Source: Galeruca laticollis
Lineage: Eukaryota > Arthropoda > Insecta > Coleoptera > Chrysomelidae
DNA: 64,000 nucleotides
Direction: 5' to 3'
NCBI GenBank assembly: GCA_963921935.1
Contig: OY998185.1
Span: 55,877,717 to 55,941,716 of the forward strand
Both the position numbers and the translations under genes were made by a program. The notes below the pieces were generated by a model, which saw nothing but the letters and a program-made list of their open reading frames with translations, did not search any database and was not told the origin of the DNA. Below are positions 11,732 to 25,149 of the stretch, in pieces. Each line of letters opens with the position of its first letter. The stretch's first letter is position 1.

Positions 11732-13289
11732 AAATTCCTTACTGAAATTATGAGAATAAGGGTTCTTTGATACGAGAAATCGACTGGTGTTGTCCATTTT
11801 TCGATAAGATGAATGTTTCAAATATTAGGAGAGCATTTACGTTAAAAGAAAACATGCCTTCATATAAAAAATAGTACAGACCAAAATAATGGGAGTATTC
11901 ATTCAATTTTCTGAGAAAGTATCGTCAAAGGTCCAATCTATGATATAAAAAATCGGGAGTGTTCTAAAATGATGCGATTCAGAAGTAGAGTGCGTCAAAC
12001 TTGGAGTATCCAATGAAGAGAGTGAGATCAAATATCCATAGTTATTCAAAAATTGATAGAATTAGGGAATCAACAAAGTCACCTATCGATTTTAGATGGA
12101 ACTTTATCTAATCGAACATGTTTCGAGAGGATGATAGGCCAAAAATATATTTTTGGAGTATTGCGAAAAATGCAATATTTTCCTTACTATAGTCCAGCTA
12201 CATATTTGACGAAAAATGATTTTCCTCTCAAAAAATAATGAAATTGTGAGAATAAGGGTTCTTTGATACGACAAATCGACTGGTGTTATCCATTTTTCGA
12301 TGAGATAAATGTTTCAAATATTAGGAGAGCATTCAAGTTAAAACAAAACATGCCTCCATATAAAAAACAGTACAGACCAAAATAATGGAAGTATTCATTC
12401 AATTTTCTGAGAAAGTATCGTCAAAGGTCCAATCTATGATATAAAAAATCAGGAGTGCTCTAATATGATGCGATTCAGAAGTAGAGTGCGTCAAACTTGG
12501 AGTATCCAATGAAGAGGGGAAAATCAAATATCCATAGTTATTCAAAAATTGATAGAATTAGGGCATTAACAAAGTCACCTATCGATTTTGGATGGAATTT
12601 CATCTAATCGAACATGTTTCGAGAGGATGATAGGCCAAAAATATATTTTTGGAGTATTGCGAAAAATGCAATAAATTCCTTACTGAAATTATGAGAATAA
12701 GGGTTCTTTGATACGAGAAATCGACTGGTGTTGTCCATTTTTCGATAAGATGAATGTTTCAAATATTAGGAGAGCATTTACGTTAAAAGAAAACATGCCT
12801 TCATATAAAAAATAGTACAGACCAAAATAATGGGAGTATTCATTCAATTTTCTGAGAAAGTATCGTCAAAGGTCCAATCTATGCTATAAAAAATCGGGAG
12901 TGTTCTAAAATGATGCGATTCAGAAGTAGAGTGCGTCAAACTTGGAGTATCCAATGAAGAGAGTGAGATCAAATATCCATAGTTATTCAAAAATTGATAG
13001 AATTAGGGCATCAACAAAGTCACCTATCGATTTTAGATGGAACTTCATCTAATCGAACATGTTTCGAGAGGATGATAGGCCAAAAATATATTTTTGGAGT
13101 ATTGCGAAAAATGCAATATTTTCCAGCTACATATTTGACGAAAAATGTTTTTCCTCTCAAAAAATATTGAAATTATGAGAATAAGGGTTCTTTGATACGA
13201 CAAATCGACTGGTGTTGTCCATTTTTCGATAAGATAAATGTCTCAAATATTAGGAGTGCATTTAAGTTAAAAGAAAACATGCCTTCATA
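10425..13289 (+). repeat. Higher-order repeat B, copy 1 (2,865 bp, 6 monomers)
   Basis: From about 10425 to 13320 the sequence recurs 2,865 bp downstream. Monomer starts inside are 10778, 11277, 11741 (junction-deleted), 12218, 12682 (junction-deleted) and 13147. Two of the six junctions carry the CCTTACTGAAATT deletion that removes the usual TATAGTCCAGCTAC to AAATACT stretch. The unit at 12218 has the variant GATTTTCC in place of GTTTTTCC. The last unit has a shortened junction, ATTTTCCAGCTAC. The left part is shared with the end of HOR A copy 2. Confidence 0.88.
11728..11760 (+). repeat. 51-bp junction deletion (first example)
   Basis: CCTTACTGAAATTATG replaces CCTTACTATAGTCC...AAATACTGAAATTATG. 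The lost 51 bp runs from one TACT to the next, leaving a single TACT, so the end points share 4 bp of microhomology. It removes the CAGCTACATATTTGACG segment and the 14-bp inverted repeat. The same form is seen near 12682, 14606, 15547, 16973, 18358, 20196, 21620, 27282, 29203, 30627, 35349, 36289, 37714 and 39138, and as CTTACTAAAATT near 24902, 26342 and 33909. None was seen after 40.1 kb. Confidence 0.88.
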
Positions 13290-16185
13290 TAAAAAATAGT
13301 ACAGACCAAAATAATGGAAGTAATCATTCAATTTTCTGAGAAAGTATCGTCGAAGGTCCAATCTATGATACAAAAAATCAGGAGTGCTCTAATATGATGC
13401 GATTCAGAAGTAGAGTGCGTCAAACTTCGAGTATCTAATGAAGAGGGTGAGATCAAATATCCATAGTTATTCAAAAATTGATAGAATTAGGGCATCAACA
13501 AAGTCAGCTATCGATTTAAGATGGAACTTCATCTAATCGAACATGTTTCGAGAGGATGATAGGCCAAAAATATATTTTTGGAGTATTGCGAAAAATGCAA
13601 TATTTTCCTTACTATAGTCCAGCTACATATTTGACGAAAAATGTTTTTCCTCTCAAAAAATAATGAAATTGTGAGAATAAGGGTTCTTTGATACGACAAA
13701 TCGACTGGTGTTATCCATTTTTCGATAAGATAAATGTTTCAAATATTAGGAGAGCATTTAAGTTAAAATAAAACATGCCTTCATATAAAAAATAGTACAG
13801 ACCAAAATAATGGAAGTATTCATTCAATTTTCTGAGAAAGTATCGTCAAAGGTCCAATCTATGATATAAAAAATCGGGAGTGCTCTAAAATGATGCGATT
13901 CAGAAGTAGAGTGCGTCAAACTTGGAGTATCCAATGAAGAGGGGAAAATCAAATATCCATAGTTATTCAAAAATTGATAGAATTAGGGCATCAACAAAGT
14001 CACCTATCGATTTTAGATGAAACTTCATCTAATCGAACATGTTTAGAGAGGATGATAGGCCAAAAATATATTTTTGGAGTATTGCGAAAAATGCAATATT
14101 TTCCTTACTATAATAGTCCAGCTACATATTTGACGAAAAATGTTTTTCCTCTCAAAAAATACTGAAATTATGAGAATACGGGCTCTTCGATACGACAAAT
14201 CGACTGGTGTTGTCCATTTCTCGATAAGATAAATGTTTCAAATATTAGGAGAGCATTTAAGTTAAAACAAAACATGCCTTCATATAAAAAATAGTACAGA
14301 CCAAAATAATGGAAGTATTCATTCAATTTTCTGAGAAAGTATCGTCAAAGGTCCAATCTATGATATAAAAAATCAGGAGTGCTCTAATATGATGCGATTC
14401 AGAAGTAGAGTGCGTCAAACTTGGAGTATCCAATGAAGAGGGGAAAATCAAATATCCATAGTTATTCAAAAATTGATAGAATTAGGGCATTAACAAAGTC
14501 ACCTATCGATTTTGGATGGAATTTCATCTAATCGAACATGTTTCGAGAGGATGATAGGCCAAAAATATATTTTTGGAGTATTGCGAAAAATGCAATAAAT
14601 TCCTTACTGAAATTATGAGAATAAGGGTTCTTTGATACGAGAAATCGACTGGTGTTGTCCATTTTTCCATAAGATGAATGTTTCAAATATTAGGAGAGCA
14701 TTTACGTTAAAAGAAAACATGCCTTCATATAAAAAATAGTACAGACCAAAATAATGGGAGTATTCATTCAATTTTCTGAGAAAGTATCGTCAAAGGTCCA
14801 ATCTATGATATAAAAAATCGGGAGTGTTCTAAAATGATGCGATTCAGAAGTAGAGTGCGTCAAACTTGGAGTATCCAATGAAGAGAGTGAGATCAAATAT
14901 CCATAGTTATTCAAAAATTGATAGAATTAGGGAATCAACAAAGTCACCTATCGATTTTAGATGGAACTTTATCTAATCGAACATGTTTCGAGAGGATGAT
15001 AGGCCAAAAATATATTTTTGGAGTATTGCGAAAAATGCAATATTTTCCTTACTATAGTCCAGCTACATATTTGACGAAAAATGATTTTCCTCTCAAAAAA
15101 TAATGAAATTGTGAGAATAAGGGTTCTTTGATACGACAAATCGACTGGTGTTATCCATTTTTCGATGAGATAAATGTTTCAAATATTAGGAGAGCATTCA
15201 AGTTAAAACAAAACATGCCTCCATATAAAAAACAGTACAGACCAAAATAATGGAAGTATTCATTCAATTTTCTGAGAAAGTATCGTCAAAGGTCCAATCT
15301 ATGATATAAAAAATCAGGAGTGCTCTAATATGATGCGATTCAGAAGTAGAGTGCGTCAAACTTGGAGTATCCAATGAAGAGGGGAAAATCAAATATCCAT
15401 AGTTATTCAAAAATTGATAGAATTAGGGCATTAACAAAGTCACCTATCGATTTTGGATGGAATTTCATCTAATCGAACATGTTTCGAGAGGATGATAGGC
15501 CAAAAATATATTTTTGGAGTATTGCGAAAAATGCAATAAATTCCTTACTGAAATTATGAGAATAAGGGTTCTTTGATACGAGAAATCGACTGGTGTTGTC
15601 CATTTTTCGATAAGATGAATGTTTCAAATATTAGGAGAGCATTTACGTTAAAAGAAAACATGCCTTCATATAAAAAATAGTACAGACCAAAATAATGGGA
15701 GTATTCATTCAATTTTCTGAGAAAGTATCGTCAAAGGTCCAATCTATGCTATAAAAAATCGGGAGTGTTCTAAAATGATGCGATTCAGAAGTAGAGTGCG
15801 TCAAACTTGGAGTATCCAATGAAGAGAGTGAGATCAAATATCCATAGTTATTCAAAAATTGATAGAATTAGGGCATCAACAAAGTCACCTATCGATTTTA
15901 GATGGAACTTCATCTAATCGAACATGTTTCGAGAGGATGATAGGCCAAAAATATATTTTTGGAGTATTGCGAAAAATGCAATATTTTCCAGCTACATATT
16001 TGACGAAAAATGTTTTTCCTCTCAAAAAATATTGAAATTATGAGAATAAGGGTTCTTTGATACGACAAATCGACTGGTGTTGTCCATTTTTCGATAAGAT
16101 GAATGTTTCAAATATTAGGAGAGCATTTAAGTTAAAAGAAAACATGCCTTCATATAAAAAATAGTACAGACCAAAATAATGGAAG
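13290..16185 (+). repeat. Higher-order repeat B, copy 2
   Basis: Second tandem copy at +2,865 bp; monomer starts 13643, 14142, 14606 (deleted junction), 15083, 15547 (deleted junction) and 16012. A few substitutions from copy 1 were noted, for example GTTAAAATAAAAC at 13761 versus GTTAAAACAAAAC at 10896, and TTTTTCCATAAG at about 14664 versus TTTTTCGATAAG. The match fades at about 16185, where this copy reads GGAAGTATTC and copy 1 reads GGAAGTAATC. The same sequence recurs at +11,734 bp inside HOR D (25150-27970). Confidence 0.88.
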
Positions 16186-17462
16186 TATTCATTCAATTTT
16201 CTGAGAAAGTATCGTCGAGAGTCCAATCTATGATATAAAAAATCAGGAGTGCTCGAATATGATGCGATTCAGAAGTGGAATGCGTCAAACTTGGAGTATC
16301 CAATGAAAAGGGGAAAATCAAATATCCATAGTTATTCAAAAATTGATAGAATTAGGGCATTAACAAAGTCACCTATCGATTTTAGATGGAATTTCATCTA
16401 ATCGAACATGTTTCGAGAGGATGATAGGCCAAAAATATATTTTTGGAGTATTGCGAAAAATGCAATAAATTCCTTACTATAGTCCAGCTACATATTTGAC
16501 GAAAAATGTTTTTCCTCTAAAAAAATACTGAAATTATGAGAATAAGGGTTCTCTGATACGAGAAATCGACTGGTGTTATCCATTTTTCGATAAGATGAAT
16601 GTTTCAAATATTAGGAGAGCATTTACGTTAAAACAAAACATGCCTTCATATAAAAAATAGTACAGACCAAAATAATGGGAGTAATCATTCAATTTTCTGA
16701 GAAAGTATCGTGAAAGGTCCAATCTATGATATAAAAAATCAGGAGTGCTCTAATATGATGCGATTCAGAAGTAGAGTGCGTCAAACTTGGAGTATCCAAT
16801 GAAAAGGGGAAAATCAAATATCCATAGTTATTCAAAAATTGATAGAATTAGGGCATTAACAAAGTCACCTATCGATTTTAGATGGAATTTCATCTAATCG
16901 AACATGTTTCGAGGGGCTGATAGGCCAAAAATATATTTTTGGAGTATTGCGAAAAATGCAATAAATTCCTTACTGAAATTATGAGAATAAGGGTTCTTTG
17001 ATACGAGAAATCGACTGGTGTTGTCCATTTTTCGATAAGATGAATGTTTCAAATATTAGGAGAGCATTTACGTTAAAAGAAAACATGCCTTCATATAAAA
17101 AATAGTACAGACCAAAATAATGGGAGTATTCATTCAATTTTCTGAGAAAGTATCGTCAAAGGTCCAATCTATGATATAAAAAATCGGGAGTGCTCTGAAA
17201 TGATGCAATTCAGAAGTAGAGTGCGTCAAACTTGGAGTATCCAATGAAGAGGGTGAAATCAAATATCCATAGTTTTTCAAAAATTGATAGAATTAGGGCA
17301 TTAACAAAGTCACCCATCGATTTTAGAAAATTTCATCTAATCGAACATGTTTCGAGATGATGATAGGCCAAAAATATATTTTTGGAGTATTGCGAAAAAT
17401 GCAATATTTTCCTTACTATTTGACGAAAAATGTTTTTCCTCTCAAAAAATATTGAAATTATG

Positions 17463-17490
17463 AGAATAAGGGTTTTCGATAAGATAAATG
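17463..17490 (+). repeat. 35-bp private deletion in HOR C copy 1
   Basis: GGGTTTTCGATAAG stands where the partner copies near 20695, 29700 and 38210 have GGGTTCTTTG...CCATTTTTCGATAAG. The missing 35 bp are flanked by a short T run on each side. Only this copy has it, so it arose after the C unit was duplicated. Confidence 0.85.
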
Positions 17491-18904
17491 TTTCAAATAT
17501 TAGTAGAGCATTTAAGTTAAAAGAAAACATGCCTTCATATAAAAAATAGTACAGACCAAAATAATGGAAGTATCCATTCAATTTTCTGAGAAAGTATCGT
17601 CAAAGGTCCAATCCATGATATAAAAAATCGGGAGTGCTCTAAAATTATGCGATTCAGAAGTAGAGTGCGTCAAACTTGGAGTATCCAATGAAGAGGGGAA
17701 AATCAAATATCCATAGTTATTCAAAAATTGATAGAATTAGGGCATCAACAAAGTCACCTATCGATTTTAGATGAAACTTCATCTAATCGAACATGTTTCG
17801 AGAGGATGATAGGCCAAAAATATATTTTTGGAGTATTGCGAAAAATGCAATATTTTCCTTACTATATCCAGCTACATATTTGACGAAAAATGTTTTTCCT
17901 CTCAAAAAATACTGAAATTATGAGAATACGGGCTCTTCGATACGACAAATCGACTGGTGTTGTCCATTTTTCGATAAGATAAATGTTTCAAATATTAGGA
18001 GAGCATTTAAGTTAAAACAAAACATGCCTTCATATAAAAAATAGTACAGACCAAAATAATGGAAGTATTCATTCAATTTTCTGAGAAAGTATCGTCAAAG
18101 GTCCAATCTATGATATAAAAAATCAGGAGTGCTCTAATATGATGCGATTCAGAAGTAGAGTGCGTCAAACTTGGAGTATCCAATGAAGAGGGGAAAATCA
18201 AATATCCATAGTTATTCAAAAATTGATAGAATTAGGGCATTAACAAAGTCACCTATCGATTTTGGATGGAATTTCATCTAATCGAACATGCTTCGAGAGG
18301 ATGATAGGCCAAAAATATATTTTTGGAGTATTGCGAAAAATGCAATAAATTCCTTACTGAAATTATGAGAATAAGGGTTCTTTGATACGAGAAATCGACT
18401 AGTGTTGTCCATTTTTCGATAAGATGAATGTTTCAAATATTAGGAGAGCATTTACGTTAAAAGAAAACATGCCTTCATATAAAAAATAGTACAGACCAAA
18501 ATAATGGGAGTATTCATTCAATTTTCTGAGAAAGTATCGTCAAAGGTCCAATCTATGATATAAAAAATCGGGAGTGTTCTAAAATGATGCGATTCAGAAG
18601 TAGAGTGCGTCAAACTTGGAGTATCCAATGAAGAGAGTGAGATCAAATATCCATAGTTATTAAAAAATTGATAGAATTAGGGCATCAACAAAGTCACCTA
18701 TCGATTTTAGATGGAACTTCATCTAATCGAACATGTTTCGAGAGGATGATAGGCCAAAAATATATTTTTGGAGTATTGCGAAAAATGCAATATTTTCCTT
18801 ACAGCTACATATTTGACGAAAAATGTTTTTCCTCTCAAAAAATATTGAAATTATGAGAATAAGGGTTTTTTGATACGACAAATCGACTGGTGTTGTCCAT
18901 TTTT

Positions 18905-18935
18905 CGATAAGGTAAATGATAAATTTTCTGAGAAA
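18905..18935 (+). repeat. 86-bp internal deletion (first of six)
   Basis: GATAAGGTAAATGATAAATTTTCTG joins the region after TTTTTCGATAAG directly to TTTTCTGAGAAAG, giving a 410-bp monomer. The same join occurs near 22175, 31185, 39695, 46935 and 54595. It always comes with GGGTTTTTTGATACG just upstream, so all six derive from one event. It is one of the few rare markers shared by the left (A-D) and right (E) domains. Confidence 0.88.
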
Positions 18936-19419
18936 GTATCGTCAAAGGTCCAATCTATGATATAAAAAATCAGGAGTGCTCTAAAATTATGCGATTCAGA
19001 AGTAGAGTGCGTCAAACTTGGAGTATCCAATGAAGAGGGTAAAATCAAATATCCATAGTTATCCAAAAATTGATAGAATTAGGGCATTAACAAAGTCACC
19101 TATCGATTTTAGATGAGATTTCATCTAATCGAACATGTTTCGAGATGATGATAGGCCAAAAATATATTTTTGGAGTATTGCGAAAAATGCAATAAATTCC
19201 TTACTATAGTCCAGCTACATATTTGACGAAAAATGTTTTTCCTCTCAAAAAATACTGAAATTATGAGAATAAGGGTTCTTTGATACGACAAATCGACTGG
19301 TGTTGTCCATTTTTCGATAAGATGAATGTTTCAAATATTAGGAGAGCATTTACGTTAAAACAAAACATGCCTTCATATAAAAAATAGTACAGACCAAAAA
19401 AATGGGAGTAATCATTCAA

Positions 19420-22400
19420 TTTTCTGAGAAAGTATCGTCGAGAGTCCAATCTATGATATAAAAAATCAGGAGTGCTCGAATATGATGCGATTCAGAAGTG
19501 GAATGCGTCAAACTTGGAGTATCCAATGAAAAGGGGAAAATCAAATATCCATAGTTATTCAAAAATTGATAGAATTAGGGCATTAACAAAGTCACCTATC
19601 GATTTTAGATGGAATTTCATCTAATCGAACATGTTTCGAGAGGATGATAGGCCAAAAATATATTTTTGGAGTATTGCGAAAAATGCAATAAATTCCTTAC
19701 TATAGTCCAGCTACATATTTGACGAAAAATGTTTTTCCTCTAAAAAAATACTGAAATTATGAGAATAAGGGTTCTCTGATACGAGAAATCGACTGGTGTT
19801 ATCCATTTTTCGATAAGATGAATGTTTCAAATATTAGGAGAGCATTTACGTTAAAACAAAACATGCCTTCATATAAAAAATAGTACAGACCAAAATAATG
19901 GGAGTAATCATTCAATTTTCTGAGAAAGTATCGTGAAAGGTCCAATCTATGATATAAAAAATCAGGAGTGCTCTAATATGATGCGATTCAGAAGTAGAGT
20001 GCGTCAAACTTGGAGTATCCAATGAAGAGGGGAAAATCAAATATCCATAGTTATTCAAAAATTGATAGAATTAGGGCATTAACAAAGTCACCTATCGATT
20101 TTAGATGGAATTTCATCTAATCGAACATGTTTCGAGAGGCTGATAGGCCAAAAATATATTTTTGGAGTATTGCGAAAAATGCAATAAATTCCTTACTGAA
20201 ATTATGAGAATAAGGGTTCTTTGATACGAGAAATCGACTGGTGTTGTCCATTTTTCGATAAGATGAATGTTTCAAATATTAGGAGAGCATTTACGTTAAA
20301 AGAAAACATGCCTTCATATAAAAAATAGTACAGACCAAAATAATGGGAGTATTCATTCAATTTTCTGAGAAAGTATCGTCAAAGGTCCAATCTATGATAT
20401 AAAAAATCGGGAGTGCTCTGAAATGATGCAATTCAGAAGTAGAGTGCGTCAAACTTGGAGTATCCAATGAAGAGGGTGAAATCAAATATCCATAGTTTTT
20501 CAAAAATTGATAGAATTAGGGCATTAACAAAGTCACCCATCGATTTTAGAAAATTTCATCTAATCCAACATGTTTCGAGATGATGATAGGCCAAAAATAT
20601 ATTTTTGGAGTATTGCGAAAAATGCAATATTTTCCTTACTATTTGACGAAAAATGTTTTTCCTCTCAAAAAATATTGAAATTATGAGAATAAGGGTTCTT
20701 TGATACGACAAATCGACTGGTGTTGTCCATTTTTCGATAAGATAAATGTTTCAAATATTAGTAGAGCATTTAAGTTAAAAGAAAACATGCCTTCATATAA
20801 AAAATAGTACAGACCAAAATAATGGAAGTATCCATTCAATTTTCTGAGAAAGTATCGTCAAAGGTCCAATCCATGATATAAAAAATCGGGAGTGCTCTAA
20901 AATTATGCGATTCAGAAGTAGAGTGCGTCAAACTTGGAGTATCCAATGAAGAGGGGAAAATCAAATATCCATAGTTATTCAAAAATTGATAGAATTAGGG
21001 CATCAACAAAGTCACCTATCGATTTTAGATGAAACTTCATCTAATCGAACATGTTTCGAGAGGATGATAGGCCAAAAATATATTTTTGGAGTATTGCGAA
21101 AAATGCAATATTTTCCTTACTATAATAGTCCAGCTACATATTTGACGAAAAATGTTTTTCCTCTCAAAAAATACTGAAATTATGAGAATACGGGCTCTTC
21201 GATACGACAAATCGACTGGTGTTGTCCATTTTTCGATAAGATAAATGTTTCAAATATTAGGAGAGCATTTAAGTTAAAACAAAACATGCCTTCATATAAA
21301 AAATAGTACAGACCAAAATAATGGAAGTATTCATTCAATTTTCTGAGAAAGTATCGTCAAAGGTCCAATCTATGATATAAAAAATCAGGAGTGCTCTAAT
21401 ATGATGCGATTCAGAAGTAGAGTGCGTCAAACTTGGAGTATCCAATGAAGAGGGGAAAATCAAATATCCATAGTTATTCAAAAATTGATAGAATTAGGGC
21501 ATTAACAAAGTCACCTATCGATTTTGGATGGATGTTCATCTAATCGAACATGCTTCGAGAGGATGATAGGCCAAAAATATATTTTTGGAGTATTGCGAAA
21601 AATGCAATAAATTCCTTACTGAAATTATGAGAATAAGGGTTCTTTGATACGAGAAATCGACTAGTGTTGTCCATTTTTCGATAAGATGAATGTTTCAAAT
21701 ATTAGGAGAGCATTTACGTTAAAAGAAAACATGCCTTCATATAAAAAATAGTACAGACCAAAATAATGGGAGTATTCATTCAATTTTCTGAGAAAGTATC
21801 GTCAAAGGTCCAATCTATGATATAAAAAATCGGGAGTGTTCTAAAATGATGCGATTCAGAAGTAGAGTGCGTCAAACTTGGAGTATCCAATGAAGAGAGT
21901 GAGATCAAATATCCATAGTTATTAAAAAATTGATAGAATTAGGGCATCAACAAAGTCACCTATCGATTTTAGATGGAACTTCATCTAATCGAACATGTTT
22001 CGAGAGGATGATAGGCCAAAAATATATTTTTGGAGTATTGCGAAAAATGCAATATTTTCCTTACAGCTACATATTTGACGAAAAATGTTTTTCCTCTCAA
22101 AAAATATTGAAATTATGAGAATAAGGGTTTTTTGATACGACAAATCGACTGGTGTTGTCCATTTTTCGATAAGGTAAATGATAAATTTTCTGAGAAAGTA
22201 TCGTCAAAGGTCCAATCTATGATATAAAAAATCAGGAGTGCTCTAAAATTATGCGATTCAGAAGTAGAGTGCGTCAAACTTGGAGTATCCAATGAAGAGG
22301 GTAAAATCAAATATCCATAGTTATCCAAAAATTGATAGAATTAGGGCATTAACAAAGTCACCTATCGATTTTAGATGAGATTTCATCTAATCGAACATGT

Positions 22401-22700
22401 TTCGAGATGATGATAGGCCAAAAATATATTTTTGGAGTATTGCGAAAAATGCAATAAATTCCTTACTATAGTCCAGCTACATATTTGACGAAAAATGTTT
22501 TTCCTCTCAAAAAATACTGAAATTATGAGAATAAGGGTTCTTTGATACGACAAATCGACTGGTGTTGTCCATTTTTCGATAAGATGAATGTTTCAAATAT
22601 TAGGAGAGCATTTACGTTAAAACAAAACATGCCTTCATATAAAAAATAGTACAGACCAAAAAAATGGGAGTAATCATTCAATTTTCTGAGAAAGTATCGT
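19420..22700 (+). repeat. Higher-order repeat C, copy 2 (3,262 bp); also the start of HOR D copy 1
   Basis: Monomer starts: 19731, 20196 (deleted junction), 20655, 21154, 21620 (deleted junction), 22087 (86-bp deletion) and 22497. Similarity to C copy 1 ends at about 22700, where copy 1 reads GTCGAGAGTCC and this copy GTGAAAGGTCC. The same 3.26 kb opens the D copies at 28430 and 36941, so C is both a tandem pair and a component of the larger D unit. One private change is GATGGATGTTC at about 21530 where its relatives have GATGGAATTTC. Confidence 0.88.
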
Positions 22701-24664
22701 GAAAGGTCCAATCTATGATATAAAAAATCGGGAGTGCTCTAAAATGATGCAATTCAGAAGTAGAGTGCGTCAAACTTGGAGTATCCAATGAAGAGGGTGA
22801 AATCAAATATCCATAGTTTTTCAAAAATTGATAGAATTAGGGCATTAACAAAGTCACCCATCGATTTTAGATGAAATTTCATCTAATCGAACATGTTTCG
22901 AGATGATGATAGGCCAAAAATATATTTTTGGAGTTTTGCGAAAAATGCAATATTTTCCTTACTATTTGACGAAAAATGTTTTTCCTCTCAAAAAATATTG
23001 AAATTATGAGAATAAGGGTGCTTTGATACGACAAATCGACTGGTGTTGTCCATTTTTCGATAAGATAAATGTTTCAAATATTAGGAGAGCATTTAAGTTA
23101 AAAGAAAACATGCCTTCATATAAAAAATAGTACAGACCAAAATAATGGAAGTATTCATTCAATTTTCTGAGAAAGTATCGTCGAGAGTCCAATCTATGAT
23201 ATACAAAATCAGGAGTGCTCGAATATGATGCGATTCAGAAGTAGAATGCGTCAAACTTGGAGTATCCAATGAAGAGGGTGAAATCAAATATCCATAGTTT
23301 TTCAAAAATTGATAGAATTAGGGCATTAACAAAGTCACCCATCGATTTTAGATGAAATTTCATCTAATCGAACATGTTTCGAGATGATGATAGGCCAAAA
23401 ATATATTTTTGGAGTTTTGCGAAAAATGCAATATTTTCCTTACTATTTGACGAAAAATGTTTTTCCTCTCAAAAAATATTGAAATTATGAGAATAAGGGT
23501 TCTTTGATACGAGAAATCGACTGGTGTTATCCATTTTTCGATAAGATGAATGTTTCAAATATTAGGAGAGCATTTACGTTAAAACAAAACATGCCTTCAT
23601 ATAAAAAATAGTACAGACCAAAATAATGGGAGTTATCATTCAATTTTCTGAGAAAGTATCGTGAAAGGTCCAATCTATGATATAAAAAATCGGGAGTGCT
23701 CTAAAATGATGCAATTCAGAAGTAGAGTGCGTCAAACTTGGAGTATCCAATGAAGAGGGTGAAATCAAATATCCATAGTTTTTCAAAAATTGATAGAATT
23801 AGGGCATTAACAAAGTCACCCATCGATTTTAGATGAAATTTCATCTAATCGAACATGTTTCGAGATGATGATAGGCCAAAAATATATTTTTGGAGTATTG
23901 CGAAAAATGCAATATTTTCCTTACTATTTGACGAAAAATGTTTTTCCTCTCAAAAAATATTGAAATTATGAGAATAAGGGTTCTTTGATACGACAAATCG
24001 ACTGGTGTTGTCCATTTTTCGATAAGATAAATGTTTCAAATATTAGTAGAGCATTTAAGTTAAAAGAAAACATGCCTTCATATAAAAAATAGTACAGACC
24101 AAAATAATGGAAGTATCCATTCAATTTTCTGAGAAAGTATCGTCAAAGGTCCAATCCATGATATAAAAAATCGGGAGTGCTCTAAAATTATGCTATTCAG
24201 AAGTAGAGTACGTCAAACTTGGAGTATCCAATGAAGAGGGTAAAATCAAATATCCATAGTTATTCAAAAATTGATAGAATTAGGGCATTAACAAAGTCAC
24301 CTATCGATTTTAAATGAAATTTCATCTAATCGAACATGTTTCGAGATGTTGATAGGCCAAAAATATGTTTTTGGAGTATTGCGAAAAATGCAATAAATTC
24401 CTTACTATAGTCCAGCTACATATTTGACGAAAAATGTTTTTCCTCTCAAAGAATAATGAAATTATAAGAATAAGGGTTCTTTGATATGACAAATCGACTG
24501 GTGTTATCCATTTTTCGATAAGATAAATGTTTCAAATATTAGGAGAGCATTTAAGTTAAAAGAGAACATGCCTTCATTTAAAAAATAGTACAGACCAAAA
24601 TAATGGAAGTAATCATTCAATTTTCTGAGAAAGTATCGTCAAAGGTCCAATCTATGATACAAAA
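22594..24664 (+). repeat. A-like segment inside HOR D (A')
   Basis: About 2.07 kb matching 8440-10510 of HOR A at an offset of 14,154 bp, and equally 3050-5120 in copy 1. It carries the run of short 481-bp units at 22497, 22978 and 23459 with the CTTACTATTTGACG junction and the GTCGAGAGTCC marker. The right edge lies where this segment reads AAACTTGGAG and A reads AAACTTCGAG. The counterpart in D copy 2 is about 31601-33671. Confidence 0.82.
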
Positions 24665-25149
24665 AATCAGGAGTGCTCTAATATGATGCGATTCAGAAGT
24701 AGAGTGCGTCAAACTTGGAGTATCCAATGAAGAGGGGAAAATCAAATATCCATAGTTATTCAAAAATTGATAGAATTAGGGCATTAACAAAGTCACCTAT
24801 CGATTTTGGATGGAATTTCATCTAATCGAACATGTTTCGAGAGGATGATAGGCCAAAAATATATTTTTGGAGTATTGCGAAAAATGCAATAAATTCCTTA
24901 CTAAAATTATGAGAATAAGGGTTCTTTGATACGAGAAATCGACTGGTGTTGTCCATTTTTCGATAAGATGAATGTTTCAAATATTAGGAGAGCATTTACG
25001 TTAAAAGAAAACATGCCTACATATAAAAAATAGTACAGACCAAAATAATGGGAGTATTCATTCAATTTTCTGAGAAAGTATCGTCAAAGGTCCAATCTAT
25101 GATATAAAAAATCGGGAGTGTTCTAAAATGATGCGATTCAGAAGTAGAG

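Larger units (their letters stand above)
16197..19419 (+). repeat. Higher-order repeat C, copy 1 (3,223 bp, 7 monomers)
   Basis: Monomer starts: 16012 (edge), 16508, 16973 (deleted junction), 17432, 17892, 18358 (deleted junction), 18825 (86-bp deletion) and 19235. The spacing to the second copy rises stepwise from 3,223 to 3,258 to 3,262 bp because this copy carries two private deletions: 35 bp at about 17474 and 4 bp at about 17876. The edges are recognised by GTCGAGAGTCC followed by GCTCGAATATG and AAGTGGAATGCG. Confidence 0.88.
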
